Shown here in pieces: positions 23,579 through 31,765 of a stretch of 35,397 nucleotides of DNA. The position numbers and the translations under genes are program-made. Every line of letters begins with the position of its first letter. Position 1 is the stretch's first letter. Below the pieces are notes generated by a model that had not been told where the DNA came from, did no database searches, and was given only the letters and a program-made list of their open reading frames with translations. This DNA comes from JBOGWP01 sp050693875. GTDB lineage: Bacteria > Actinomycetota > CADDZG01 > JAHWKV01 > JBOGWP01. The stretch is taken from NCBI GenBank assembly GCA_050693875.1, contig JBOGWP010000030.1:1-35397 (forward strand), given 5' to 3'.

Positions 23579-23932
23579 ATGGCACGAGCAGCGACCACGA
23601 CCGATGCGTTCAATGCGGTGGCGGAGCCCCGGCGGCGGCAGATCCTGGACGTCCTCGCCGCCCGGGAGCGGCCCGTGAACGACCTCGTCGAACTGCTCGG
23701 CCTGGCGCAACCGCAGGTGTCCAAGTACCTGAGGGTCCTTCGCGAAGTGGGCCTGGTGGACGTGCGAGAGGAGGGGCGGCAACGGATGTACCGGCTGAAT
23801 GGGCAGCCGCTGAAGCCCATCCACGACTGGGTCAAGAGCTACAAACGGTCGTGGAGCGAGCGGTTCGAGGCACTGGACGAGGTGTTGGAGGAACTGAAGA
23901 AGGAGGAAGGGGATGGAGACGATGGCGAGTAG
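23579..23932 (+). CDS. ArsR-family transcriptional repressor
   Basis: The 117-residue winged-helix protein reads AVAEPRRRQILDVLAARERPVNDLVELLGLAQPQVSKYLRVLREVGLVDVREEGRQRMYRL, the full ArsR helix-turn-helix and wing. No metal-binding Cys motif (ELCVCDL type) is present. It belongs to the metal-independent group usually paired with AHSA1/SRPBCC genes. The following SRPBCC gene overlaps its end by 20 bp, confirming that pairing. It probably represses its own operon through the palindrome in its promoter. ATG at 23579 is preferred; an in-frame ATG four codons earlier falls inside the -10 region. Confidence 0.92.
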   Translation: MARAATTTDAFNAVAEPRRRQILDVLAARERPVNDLVELLGLAQPQVSKYLRVLREVGLVDVREEGRQRMYRLNGQPLKPIHDWVKSYKRSWSERFEALDEVLEELKKEEGDGDDGE

Positions 23933-24419
23933 CGGCACGGCAGTGGTGACGCTCCCGACGGACACGCAGATCCTGATCACGCGGGAGTTCGACGCACCGA
24001 AGCATCTGGTCTACAAGGCGTACACCACGCCCGAGCTCATCAAGCGCTGGTGGTCGTCGAAGCGGGGTGAGATGACGGTGGCCGATGTCGACCTGCGGGT
24101 CGGGGGGAAGTGGCGTTTCGTCATGGTGACCGACGGCGGCTTCGAGGTCGGTTTCCACGGCGAATACCGGGAAATCGTTCCCAACGAGCGGCTCGTGAGC
24201 ACCGAGGTGTACGAGGGCGCTCCCATTCCCGAGGGCGGGGAGGAGCAGCCCACGCTGAATACGCTGACGCTCGCCGAGAAGGACGGTCGCACGACCCTCA
24301 CCGTCCTCGTGGACGCCGGGATTCCCGAGATCCGCAACGCCATCATCGAGTCCGGCATGGAGGCGGGGCTGCAGGACGCCCTGGACCTGCTGGAAGGCGT
24401 GGCGATCTCGCTCCGATGA
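23913..24419 (+). CDS. AHSA1/SRPBCC-domain protein
   Basis: The 168-residue helix-grip protein of the activator-of-Hsp90-ATPase-homolog-1-like group contains LITREFDAPKHLVYKAYTTPELIKRWW near the start, then VDLRVGGKWRFVMV, FHGEYREIVPNERLVSTEVYEG and TVLVDAGIPEIRNAIIESGMEAGLQDALDLLE. The hydrophobic pocket of the fold binds lipophilic ligands; the bacterial physiological ligand is usually unknown. The gene starts inside the ArsR gene behind AGGAGGAAGGGG, so it is cotranscribed and translationally coupled. A strong terminator follows. Confidence 0.9.
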   Translation: METMASSGTAVVTLPTDTQILITREFDAPKHLVYKAYTTPELIKRWWSSKRGEMTVADVDLRVGGKWRFVMVTDGGFEVGFHGEYREIVPNERLVSTEVYEGAPIPEGGEEQPTLNTLTLAEKDGRTTLTVLVDAGIPEIRNAIIESGMEAGLQDALDLLEGVAISLR

Positions 24420-24442
24420 CAACGACACGCTCGAAGCTCGGC

Positions 24443-24476
24443 ACGGCCCGCCGTCCTCCGGCGGGCCGTCCGCTTT
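24443..24476 (+). terminator. Rho-independent terminator after the ArsR-AHSA1 operon
   Basis: ACGGCCCGCCG (24443-24453) pairs perfectly with CGGCGGGCCGT (24459-24469) around a five-base loop TCCTC. A TTTT run follows at 24473-24476. The convergent protease gene ends at 24477, so the stem may stop both transcripts, though the minus strand lacks a T-run of its own. Confidence 0.8.
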
Positions 24477-25349
24477 TCAGGCGAAGGCGATCACCAGGGT
24501 CGAGAGCAGGTTGAAGAAGCCGTGGGCGAACATGCCCGGCGCCAGGCGCCGGTACCGCTCGGCGACCACCCCGAGCAGGACGCCGAGCAGTGCGGTCGTC
24601 GCGATCAGCGAGACGTTTCGCAGTCCGTATAGGGGGCTCGCATGCACCAACCCGAAGGCGCCTGCCTGTACGGCGATCGCGGCTCGCGCCGACATGGCCG
24701 ACTGAAGGGAGCGCATCAGCAGCCCGCGGAAGAACAGCTCCTCGACGAGCGGGGCGCCGAGGATCGCCACCAGGCCGAGGGCGAGCAGCGCGGGGGGATC
24801 GTCACGGAGGACCGCGAGCGGCCCGAGGTCCGTGGGGACGAGGCGGCGGTCGATCAGCACGAGCGGGACCAGCAGGACGGCAACCCCGACCCTGCCGATC
24901 AGCGACACGACGAACCCCCGACCCGCGTCGCGCCACTCCGCCCGGGCGGCAAGGTCGCGCCATGCGTTCCCGGTCCCGTAGCGCCGGCTCGCGACCAGGC
25001 AGACCGTCAGCAGCGCGCTCCACAGCCCGGCCTGGCCGGCGATCAGACGGAACGCCCGCGTGGGGAGATCGAGGCGGGCAACCTCGACCGAAGCGCCCAG
25101 GCCGAGCACGCTTCCGGCGAGGATCCCGAACGCGGCGAGTCCCGCCGCGCCGGACGGCAGGGCCGGGCGCGTCTCGGGAGGGCGCGGTCCCGGCGGAGGT
25201 CGGGCCTGATCAGGAAGCGGGAGCGGATCTTCCGCGACGACGCCGCGATCGGAGATCCCGAGCGTCCAGGCGGAGCCGTCCCAGTAGCGGTCCTCGTGTC
25301 GGCCGCCCGGGTCGGGGTACCACCCCGGGGCCGGGGCGTTGCCGCGCAC
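24477..25349 (-). CDS. DUF2510-CPBP intramembrane protease family protein
   Basis: The 290-residue protein begins with a DUF2510 motif (APGWYPDPGGRHEDRYWDGSAWT), then a Pro-rich linker and about eight hydrophobic segments. The C-terminal half carries CPBP (Abi/Rce1-like) motifs: VEELFFRGLLMRSL with the Glu-Glu...Arg catalytic pair, FGLVHASP, and GMFAHGFFNLLS with the second His. It is probably an inner-membrane glutamic/metallo protease or a bacteriocin-immunity-like protein, and the substrate is unknown. The start is a GTG at 25349, 7 bp after the upstream gene's stop, so the two form an operon. Confidence 0.87.
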   Translation of the reverse strand: MRGNAPAPGWYPDPGGRHEDRYWDGSAWTLGISDRGVVAEDPLPLPDQARPPPGPRPPETRPALPSGAAGLAAFGILAGSVLGLGASVEVARLDLPTRAFRLIAGQAGLWSALLTVCLVASRRYGTGNAWRDLAARAEWRDAGRGFVVSLIGRVGVAVLLVPLVLIDRRLVPTDLGPLAVLRDDPPALLALGLVAILGAPLVEELFFRGLLMRSLQSAMSARAAIAVQAGAFGLVHASPLYGLRNVSLIATTALLGVLLGVVAERYRRLAPGMFAHGFFNLLSTLVIAFA

Positions 25350-25356
25350 GATCAGG

Positions 25357-25695
25357 TCAGGTGCGGATGGCTCGCATCACCGCGAAGCCGATGGCGAAGC
25401 CGAGGAGAGTCGCCACGATCGAGGCGATGCCGAGCCACAGGCCGCGGCGGTCGCCCTTCGAGTAGGCGATGAAGCCCAGCACCGCGCCGGCGGGCCCGAA
25501 GATGATCGGGAGCAGGAAGAGCGCGACGACGGCGCAGACCGCCGAGCCGATGAGGAACCCCTGCGCCGACGAGGTGGGACGCTCGGGCTGCGGCGGCGGG
25601 TAGGCCGGTGGTTGCGTTTCGCTGGGGGTCCCCCAAGCCGTCTGCCCGCTGGTCTGGCCGCTCGGCTGCCATCCCGTTCCGGTGTTCCATGCCAT
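25357..25695 (-). CDS. DUF4190-like membrane protein
   Basis: The 112-residue protein has a Pro/Gln/Thr-rich cytoplasmic N-terminus (GWQPSGQTSGQTAWG, PPAYPPPQPERPTSS). Two transmembrane helices follow (AVCAVVALFLLPIIFGPAGAVLGFIAYSKG and LWLGIASIVATLLGFAIGFAV). The G-x-A-G-x-x-LG-x-x-A-x-S-KGD-x-R turn fits DUF4190. The ATG follows GAAGGAGGAG. It lies directly upstream of the CPBP protease gene in one transcript and may be its partner or substrate. Confidence 0.78.
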   Translation of the reverse strand: MAWNTGTGWQPSGQTSGQTAWGTPSETQPPAYPPPQPERPTSSAQGFLIGSAVCAVVALFLLPIIFGPAGAVLGFIAYSKGDRRGLWLGIASIVATLLGFAIGFAVMRAIRT

Positions 25696-25774
25696 GACGA
25701 CTCCTCCTTCGCCCCCCGCAGGCGTCGAAGTCGCGGACTACGGTACCCTTCATCGAGCGAATTGACGCAAGGAG

Positions 25775-28700
25775 CTACGCCGAGGCGGCTGCGGCCCAAT
25801 CGACCGCCACCACTTGATGCGTCGAGCTCAGCCCCTTCAGCTGGACATCCCGCGACTCGCCGAAGGCGAACTCGCGGAAGCCGGCGACGAGCTGGCGGGT
25901 GAGCCCCGAGATGAGGATCTCGTCGCCTCGGGCGAGGTCGGCGATGCGTGCCGCCATGTTCACATGCGTGCCGAAGAAATCGCCGGAGTCCTGCACCGCC
26001 TCGCCGGTGTGGAGGCCGATGCGCACCCGGATCGCCGGCTCCGGTGCGGACGCGTTCCGGATCGCCAGCGCGTGCTGGATCCCAACCGCGGCCGCCAGCG
26101 CCTGCCGGGCCGAGGGGAACACCAGCATGAACCCGTCGCCCCTCGACTTGACCTCGAGCCCGCCGTGCGCCCGGACCTGCTCGCGAATCAGCGCGTTGTG
26201 CTCCTGCAGCAGCTCGAGCCATCGCCGGTCGCCGAGTTGCTCGGTGAGCGAGGTCGACCCCTCGATGTCGGTGAAGAGGATCGTCACGGTGCCGTCGGGG
26301 GCGGTGTGGCTGCCGAGTCCCGGCCGCTCCGCCTCGACTGCCGCCGCCACCGCGTCGATCGAGGTCAGGGTGTCGGTGGGCTGGATGCCCTGCGCCAACA
26401 TCCGCACGCCGGTGGCCCACTGGACCAGGGCGGGCGCCCCCACCTCCTGCGCCGTCTGGGCGGCGGTCGTGGCGAGGCCGAGGGCGCGGACCCGGTCGGA
26501 CTCCGTGCCGCTCCCGAGCAGCAGCTGAGCGTAGTAGAGACGGCTGAGCGTGAGCCACAGGCGAGCTCCCATACGCTCGTTCATCTCGATCGCTTGCTCG
26601 AAGAGACCGGCGGCCTCGTCGGCGTGGCCGAGCATCTCGGCAAGCAGCCCCGCGAACGCGGCTGCCGAGCCGGAGCAGTCCTCGACGTCCCGGCCCCCGA
26701 CGATGTTGCGCCCGGCGAAGGGTCGTAGCATCTCGTAGAGGATCTCGCCCCGCCGCTGGTCCTTGAGGGTGCTGCAGACCATCGCCGACCGCGCGATCGT
26801 CCCCAACCAGAAGGCGTCGCGGGGGACGTCGGCGAAGTCGTGCGCCGCCAAGGCCTCGTACTCGCGCTTGGCGTCCTCCGCCCGGCCGATCCCCAGGTAG
26901 GCGCAAGCCACCGACGAGCGGCTCGCCGGGCCGGGCGGGAAGACAGCCAGCAGCGCCTCGAGCCCGCCCTCGAAGTCGGTGAGCGCCCCCTGCCAGTACC
27001 TGAGCGTGAAGAGGAGGGCCTCGGCCGACAGGGCGGTGCGCTCGTCGCCCACACGCCTGGCGGTGGCGGCCGACTCGTTGCCGAGGCGGTCGCATTCCTC
27101 GAAGCGGCCGCCGAACAGCGCCCGGAGCGCCCGGAAGAGCGTCACCTGGGCAAGGTGCCGGGGCTCGCGCAGCTCGGCGGCGAGGCGGGCGTAGGCCTCG
27201 ATGTCGCGATCGGCGGCGGCAACGTCGCCCACCTCGAGGTGGTCGCAGAGCAGCCACGCGTGGCCCGACAGCTCGAGCTCGCGCTCCCCAGCGTCGCGAG
27301 CGAGCTGCGCGACCTCGGCGGCGAGGCGCAGCCGCTCATCGAGGTTGTCGGGCGTCCAGGCCGCGAGGTGCCGGGCGGCGAGAGCGCGGACGATCGTGGC
27401 GGGATCGCCGGCCTCCTCGGCGAGGCGGACCGCCTCGGCGGAGATCTTCTCGCGGTGGGTGGGCGCCGATGGATCGAGGTCCGAAGCGAGCTCGCTCGCC
27501 ATCCGGGCGAGGAGCTGGGCGCGCAGCCCCGCCGTTGCAGCCTCGTCGGGGAGCCGGGCCAGCGCCTCGTCGAGGAGGTCGAGCGGCTCGCGGTTGGGTA
27601 CCCAGAAGTCGGTCCACATCGCCGTCCCCGCCGCCTCCCCGAACGCCAGGGCGGCGCGGGCCAGGCCTGTGGGATCTCCCGTCTCCCGCGCCAGCGCGGC
27701 GGCCTCGCCGCAGACCTCTCGCGCCCGGGCGGTGTCGCCGGCGCGGGTGAGCGACGCCGCCCGGACCAGCAGCAGGTCGATGCGCATGGCGTCCTCGAGG
27801 GCGGCGAGCTCACCGAGCTGGAGCGCCCGCTCGTAGAGGGCGGCGGCGTCCTCGTAGGCGAGCTGTGCGTTGGCGCGCTCGGCGGCGCGGACCGCGTACC
27901 CGATCGCCTTCGTCCCGTCGACGGCGGGAGCCGCCTCGAGGAAGTGGTGGGCGAGCTCAGGAAGGTGGCGTTCCGACGATTCGCCGTAGACCCCCTCCAG
28001 CGCTTCCCCCACGCTCCTGTGGAGGTCCCGGCGACGGGCGGCGGGCAGGTCGGAGTAGAGGATCTGGCGGACCAGCGCGTGCGAGAAGCTGTATCGGCCG
28101 AGGACCCCCGGCACCTCGGCGACCACCCGCGCGTCCAGCGCCTCCTCGACGAGCGCGAGGGCGTCGGCCGGAGCGGCGCCGCTCACCCGCTCGAGCACGC
28201 CGATGCCGAACTCCCGCCCGGCCACCGCGGCGATCTGCAACAGCTCCCGGCAGTGCTCCGACAGGCGGTCGACCCGGCGGCGCAGCACCCCGAGCACGCC
28301 CTCGGGGATCTCGAGGCTGCGCGAGGTCGTCTCGGTCACCGCCCCGAGCCGCCCGGTCCCGGCGAGCAGGTTGACGACCTCCTTGACGAACAGCGGGTTG
28401 CCCTCGGTCTCCTCGAGGATCGTCCGCACCACCGCGTCGCGGGGGGCCGCGCCGGCGGTCATCTCGATCAGCCGGCCGACGTCCTCGGGCGACAGCCCGG
28501 CGAGATGCAGCGTGGTGGCGGCGGGCTGTCGGGCGACCGCGGCGATCGCGTCGGCGACCCCGCGCTCTTCGATCTCGCCGCTGCGGTAGGTCCCCACGAT
28601 CATGAGGGCAGCGTCGCCGGCCTCGCGAGCGACGAAGGCGAGCAGCAGCAGCGAGGGCCGGTCGGCGCTGTGCAGGTCGTCGAGCACCAGCACCATCGGG

Positions 28701-30058
28701 CGCTCCCGGGAGGCGCCGCGAAGAAAGCGCGCCACCGAGTCGAACAGACGGAAGCGGGCGTGCTCCGGCTCGGCCGGCGGCGCGGGCGGGAGCGAGGGCA
28801 GCCGCTCCCGGATTTCGGAGACCACCTGGGCGATGTCCGAGGCACCGGCGCCCATCTCGGCAGCCAGTTCGTCGGGCGCTCGCTCGGACGCGTGCGCACG
28901 GATCACCTGTACCCAAGGCCAGTAGGCCGGGGCGCCCTCGTCCTCGTAGCAGCGCCCCCACAGCACTCGCGCGCCGCGGAGGCGGGCGTAGGTGGCGACC
29001 TCGTCGGCAAGCGCGGTCTTGCCGATCCCGGGCTCGCCGGCGAGCAGCGCCACGCTCCCGTGCCCGGCGAGGGCGTCCTCGACCCTCGCCCGCAGCCGCT
29101 CGACCTCCTGGGCGCGCCCGACGAAGATGCGCCGCGCCAAGCGGTCGAGCGGGTTGGCGGCGGCGGGTGACTCCTCCGGAGCCGGAGCCGCGTCCGGCCG
29201 GATCCCGGCAAGCTCCCCGGCCACCGCCTCGGCGGATCGCGGGCGCTCCTCGGGCCGCTTGGCGAGGAGGCGCAGGATCAAGCTCTCCAGCGCGGCGGGG
29301 ATCTGGGGGTTGTGCCAGGAGGGGGCGACCGCGGCGGCGTGGAGGTGCTGCGAGATGACCGCCACCGGGTCCTCGCCGGGGAACGGAGGCCGCCCGGTGG
29401 CGAGGTGGTACAGCGTGGCGCCGAGCGAGTAGAGGTCGCTGGTGGCGTCGACGGCCGCACCCATCGCCTGCTCGGGCGGCATGTATGCGGCCGTGCCGAC
29501 CATCAGCCCCTCGAGGGTGATCGAGCTGCGGTCGGGGCCGGTGGCGAGGCCGAAGTCGCCGAGCTTGGCGACGCCGGAGGCGGTGAGGAAGACGTTGCCA
29601 GGCTTCACGTCGCGATGCAGGATCCCGGCGGCGTGCGCGTGGGCGAGCGCCCGTGCCAGGTCGGCGCCTATGGCGAGCACCTGCTCGACCGGCAGGCGTC
29701 CCTCGGTGGCGAGCAGGTCTGCCGCCGACCCGCCCGCCATGTACTGCGAGACGATGTGGGAGCGACTCCCCTCCTCCCCGATGTCGTGGACGGTCACGAT
29801 GTTGGGGTGGTCGCCGAGGCGGCCCATCGACCTCGCCTCCCGGCGGATCCGGGCGACGCCCGCCTCGTCGAGCCCGTCGGTCTTGAGGAGGGCGACCGCG
29901 ACCTCGCGGTCGAGCATCGGGTCGTAGGCGAGGAACACCCGCTTGCGGCCGCCTTCGCCAAGCAGCCGGCGGACCTCGTAGCGGCCGGCGATCAACGACG
30001 GCATCACGGCATCCGCTCCGGGAGCGCCGTCGGGCATGTCCGCGAGTCTGGGCTCCAT
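25775..30058 (-). CDS. Ser/Thr kinase-AAA ATPase-TPR-adenylate/guanylate cyclase fusion
   Basis: The 1427-residue signalling protein has a kinase domain at about 27-285, with Gly loop LGEGGRKRVFLA, HRDVKPGN at 148 and DFG at 168. An AAA_16/NB-ARC-like ATPase begins near 310, with Walker A GEPGIGKT at 341-348 and a later LVLDDLHSAD Walker B. A long TPR-like helical region spans about 700-1240. A class III cyclase domain spans 1255-1427, with metal Asps in LFTDIEGS and SRGDGF, a Lys in LEVKSRGDG favouring ATP, and HVNMAARIA. The kinase strand reads EVAVALLK, so the usual VAxK Lys position is Ala with a Lys three residues on. Start ATG has AGGAG upstream. A 94-residue gene lies 17 bp before it in the same transcript. 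Confidence 0.92.
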   Translation of the reverse strand: MEPRLADMPDGAPGADAVMPSLIAGRYEVRRLLGEGGRKRVFLAYDPMLDREVAVALLKTDGLDEAGVARIRREARSMGRLGDHPNIVTVHDIGEEGSRSHIVSQYMAGGSAADLLATEGRLPVEQVLAIGADLARALAHAHAAGILHRDVKPGNVFLTASGVAKLGDFGLATGPDRSSITLEGLMVGTAAYMPPEQAMGAAVDATSDLYSLGATLYHLATGRPPFPGEDPVAVISQHLHAAAVAPSWHNPQIPAALESLILRLLAKRPEERPRSAEAVAGELAGIRPDAAPAPEESPAAANPLDRLARRIFVGRAQEVERLRARVEDALAGHGSVALLAGEPGIGKTALADEVATYARLRGARVLWGRCYEDEGAPAYWPWVQVIRAHASERAPDELAAEMGAGASDIAQVVSEIRERLPSLPPAPPAEPEHARFRLFDSVARFLRGASRERPMVLVLDDLHSADRPSLLLLAFVAREAGDAALMIVGTYRSGEIEERGVADAIAAVARQPAATTLHLAGLSPEDVGRLIEMTAGAAPRDAVVRTILEETEGNPLFVKEVVNLLAGTGRLGAVTETTSRSLEIPEGVLGVLRRRVDRLSEHCRELLQIAAVAGREFGIGVLERVSGAAPADALALVEEALDARVVAEVPGVLGRYSFSHALVRQILYSDLPAARRRDLHRSVGEALEGVYGESSERHLPELAHHFLEAAPAVDGTKAIGYAVRAAERANAQLAYEDAAALYERALQLGELAALEDAMRIDLLLVRAASLTRAGDTARAREVCGEAAALARETGDPTGLARAALAFGEAAGTAMWTDFWVPNREPLDLLDEALARLPDEAATAGLRAQLLARMASELASDLDPSAPTHREKISAEAVRLAEEAGDPATIVRALAARHLAAWTPDNLDERLRLAAEVAQLARDAGERELELSGHAWLLCDHLEVGDVAAADRDIEAYARLAAELREPRHLAQVTLFRALRALFGGRFEECDRLGNESAATARRVGDERTALSAEALLFTLRYWQGALTDFEGGLEALLAVFPPGPASRSSVACAYLGIGRAEDAKREYEALAAHDFADVPRDAFWLGTIARSAMVCSTLKDQRRGEILYEMLRPFAGRNIVGGRDVEDCSGSAAAFAGLLAEMLGHADEAAGLFEQAIEMNERMGARLWLTLSRLYYAQLLLGSGTESDRVRALGLATTAAQTAQEVGAPALVQWATGVRMLAQGIQPTDTLTSIDAVAAAVEAERPGLGSHTAPDGTVTILFTDIEGSTSLTEQLGDRRWLELLQEHNALIREQVRAHGGLEVKSRGDGFMLVFPSARQALAAAVGIQHALAIRNASAPEPAIRVRIGLHTGEAVQDSGDFFGTHVNMAARIADLARGDEILISGLTRQLVAGFREFAFGESRDVQLKGLSSTHQVVAVDWAAAASA

Positions 30059-30075
30059 CCCAACTCCTGTCCAGC

Positions 30076-30360
30076 TCAGTGCTCCGCCATCACGGCGGCG
30101 TGCAGCGCCATGGCCTCGTCGAAGGTCAAGACCTCGACCGGCACGATCCGGGCACGCTCACGGAAGATCGCCGGGATGACCTCCCGGGCCTCCTCCTCGC
30201 CCTCGAACTCCGCCACGGTCCAGCTCTGGTGGACGCCGTGCGGGCACCCGAAGTAGGTGGTCTCGAGCAGTTCGTTTGCCCTCGGCTGCTGGGCGAACTC
30301 CCGGCCGCCCCGGAGGCACTCCTCGGGCGTGTGGGTTGCGGTCACCAGGTATCTCGCCAT
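30076..30360 (-). CDS. Small 94-residue protein in operon with the kinase-cyclase gene
   Basis: The protein reads MARYLVTATHTPEECLRGG, then TYFGCPHGVHQSWTVAEFEG, and ends AIFRERARIVPVEVLTFDEAMALHAAV. The alternating strand-helix pattern and length suggest a ferredoxin-like dimeric alpha/beta-barrel similar to small muconolactone-isomerase-like or DUF3303-like proteins. No family is certain. The ATG follows GGAAGGAGG. It is the first gene before the kinase-cyclase, 17 bp apart, and diverges from the Crp-like regulator, so it may be a ligand sensor for this module. Confidence 0.75.
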   Translation of the reverse strand: MARYLVTATHTPEECLRGGREFAQQPRANELLETTYFGCPHGVHQSWTVAEFEGEEEAREVIPAIFRERARIVPVEVLTFDEAMALHAAVMAEH

Positions 30361-30459
30361 CGTCCCTCCTTCCGATGAGGCCCCTTCAGATAGGCCCCGT
30401 CGCTTGAAACTCTAGGAGCGGGCGATGAATCGGTCGCCGCCGCACGCCACAGTCGATCT

Positions 30460-30472
30460 GTGCAATTTGCAC
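30460..30472. promoter_or_regulatory. Perfect 13-bp palindrome between the cyclase operon and the Crp-like gene
   Basis: GTGCAA T TTGCAC lies in the 178-bp divergent intergenic region, 66 bp before the Crp-like start and about 100 bp before the other operon's first start. Crp/Fnr proteins bind palindromes of this general type (TGTGA-N6-TCACA in E. coli), so it is a good candidate site for auto- and cross-regulation. Confidence 0.55.
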
Positions 30473-30538
30473 GCCCGCGTTCCGGGCGACGGCTGCGCGA
30501 TCATCCGTCCCGGAGTCGCAGCAAGCGAGGAGCCGGAG

Positions 30539-31237
30539 ATGGCGGCGGGCAGGTCGGCAGGAGGCGGCAACGTTCGCATGGAGCGGGGCTTCCTCGGCCG
30601 CCTCCCGCCCGCAGACCACCTCGACCTCGAGGGGCGGGGGCGACGGCGCCAGTTCCGGCGGGGCGAGGTGCTCTTCCACGAGGGCGATCCGTCCCATCAG
30701 GCGCTCGTGATCCTCGATGGGCGGGCGAAGATCTCGAGCTTCACCGAGGGGGGCAAGGAGGTGCTGCTCGGGGTCCGGGGCGTGGGGGAGCTGCTCGGCG
30801 AGCTGTCCTCGGTCGACGGCGAGGCGAGGTCGGCGACCGCGACCGCCCTCGACCCGATCCAGGCCCTCGTCGTGCCCGCCGAGGAGTTCCGCGCCTTCCT
30901 CGAGTCGCATCCGCGCGCCGCGATCGCGGTGGTGGAGATCGTCGGCGGGAGGCTGCGCGACTCGGACCGCAAGCGCATCGAGTTCGCCGCGCTCGACGCG
31001 GTCGGTAGGGTGGCGCGACGGCTGGTCGAGCTCGCCGAGGACTACGGCGAGGCCTCGGCCGACCGGGTGCGCATCGCGCTGCCGATCTCCCAGGGCGAGC
31101 TTGCCGGGTGGACCGGGGCGTCGCGCGAGTCGGTGAGTAGGGCGCTTGGCACGATGCGCGCGCGGGGGTGGATCGAGACGCACCGACGGGGCGTGACCGT
31201 CCTCGCCCTGGAAGCATTGCGGCGGCGTGCGATGTGA
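30539..31237 (+). CDS. Crp/Fnr-family regulator with cAMP-binding motif
   Basis: The 232-residue regulator has a cNMP-binding beta-roll (FRRGEVLFHEGDPSHQALVILDGRAKIS, then GELLGELSSVDGEARSATATAL). The phosphate-binding cassette keeps Glu in GEL and Arg-Ser before Ala, the residues that bind cAMP in E. coli CRP. No Fe-S cysteine cluster of the Fnr type is seen. The C-terminal winged helix contains ISQGELAGWTGASRESVSRALGTMRARGWI. Start ATG at 30539 follows GAGGAG; the frame is open further left, but that lacks a ribosome site. It diverges from a predicted adenylate cyclase operon, which suggests local cAMP signalling. Confidence 0.88.
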   Translation: MAAGRSAGGGNVRMERGFLGRLPPADHLDLEGRGRRRQFRRGEVLFHEGDPSHQALVILDGRAKISSFTEGGKEVLLGVRGVGELLGELSSVDGEARSATATALDPIQALVVPAEEFRAFLESHPRAAIAVVEIVGGRLRDSDRKRIEFAALDAVGRVARRLVELAEDYGEASADRVRIALPISQGELAGWTGASRESVSRALGTMRARGWIETHRRGVTVLALEALRRRAM

Positions 31238-31251
31238 GCCGGCGCGGCGTC

Positions 31252-31509
31252 TCAGTACCGCTTGATCGTCGCCTTCCCGAACCGCCAGCGCCGCGTCTCG
31301 CTGGTGCCGTCCTCGAGCTCGGTCACCTCGACAAGGCCGTCACGCTCCGCCGACCAGGAGACGTTTCCCCTGCGGAGCACGACGCCGCGGCCCTGCTCGG
31401 GGATCTCCGCGGTCAACTCCGACTCGTCGGGGGCGTGCTCGCGCAGGTGGAGCTTCATCATGCTGAGCAGGTAGACGGCCTGGGGGGCGTTGAGCGGGAT
31501 CTCGGGCAT
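31252..31509 (-). CDS. Small conserved-looking 85-residue protein
   Basis: The product reads MPEIPLNAPQAVYLLSMMKLHLREH, then a beta-rich part RGVVLRRGNVSWSAERDGLVEVTELEDGTSETRRWRFGKATIKRY. It has no membrane segment. The ribosome site (GAAGAA) is weak. It converges with the Crp-like gene 14 bp away and diverges from the TreT-like gene. The family is not recognised. Confidence 0.65.
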   Translation of the reverse strand: MPEIPLNAPQAVYLLSMMKLHLREHAPDESELTAEIPEQGRGVVLRRGNVSWSAERDGLVEVTELEDGTSETRRWRFGKATIKRY

Positions 31510-31765
31510 AGGCGTTCTTCGCTTTCTGTCGTTGTCGTTCGACCCGTGAGCCTACTGCGGGCTGCCGCTTTGTGCACTCCCACGGTGGAGAAAAACCCTC
31601 GCGTCGCGCGCTCGATCTGCAACAATGTGACCGGCCCTGGACAAGACCGGCCCGTAACGATCCCAAACGGTGCCGAGCTCCCCGGGTCACAGGGAAAGGG
31701 TCGACAAGAGCAGTTGCTCTGGCAGGCGGGCGAACGCGCCCACCGGCGGACACAGGACATCGAGG

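Noticed and set aside
31645..31670. GlnR-like GTAAC-n6-AAAC box upstream of the TreT-like gene
   Set aside because: Only one half-site is good and the second is out of 11-bp phase, so it is not distinguishable from chance.
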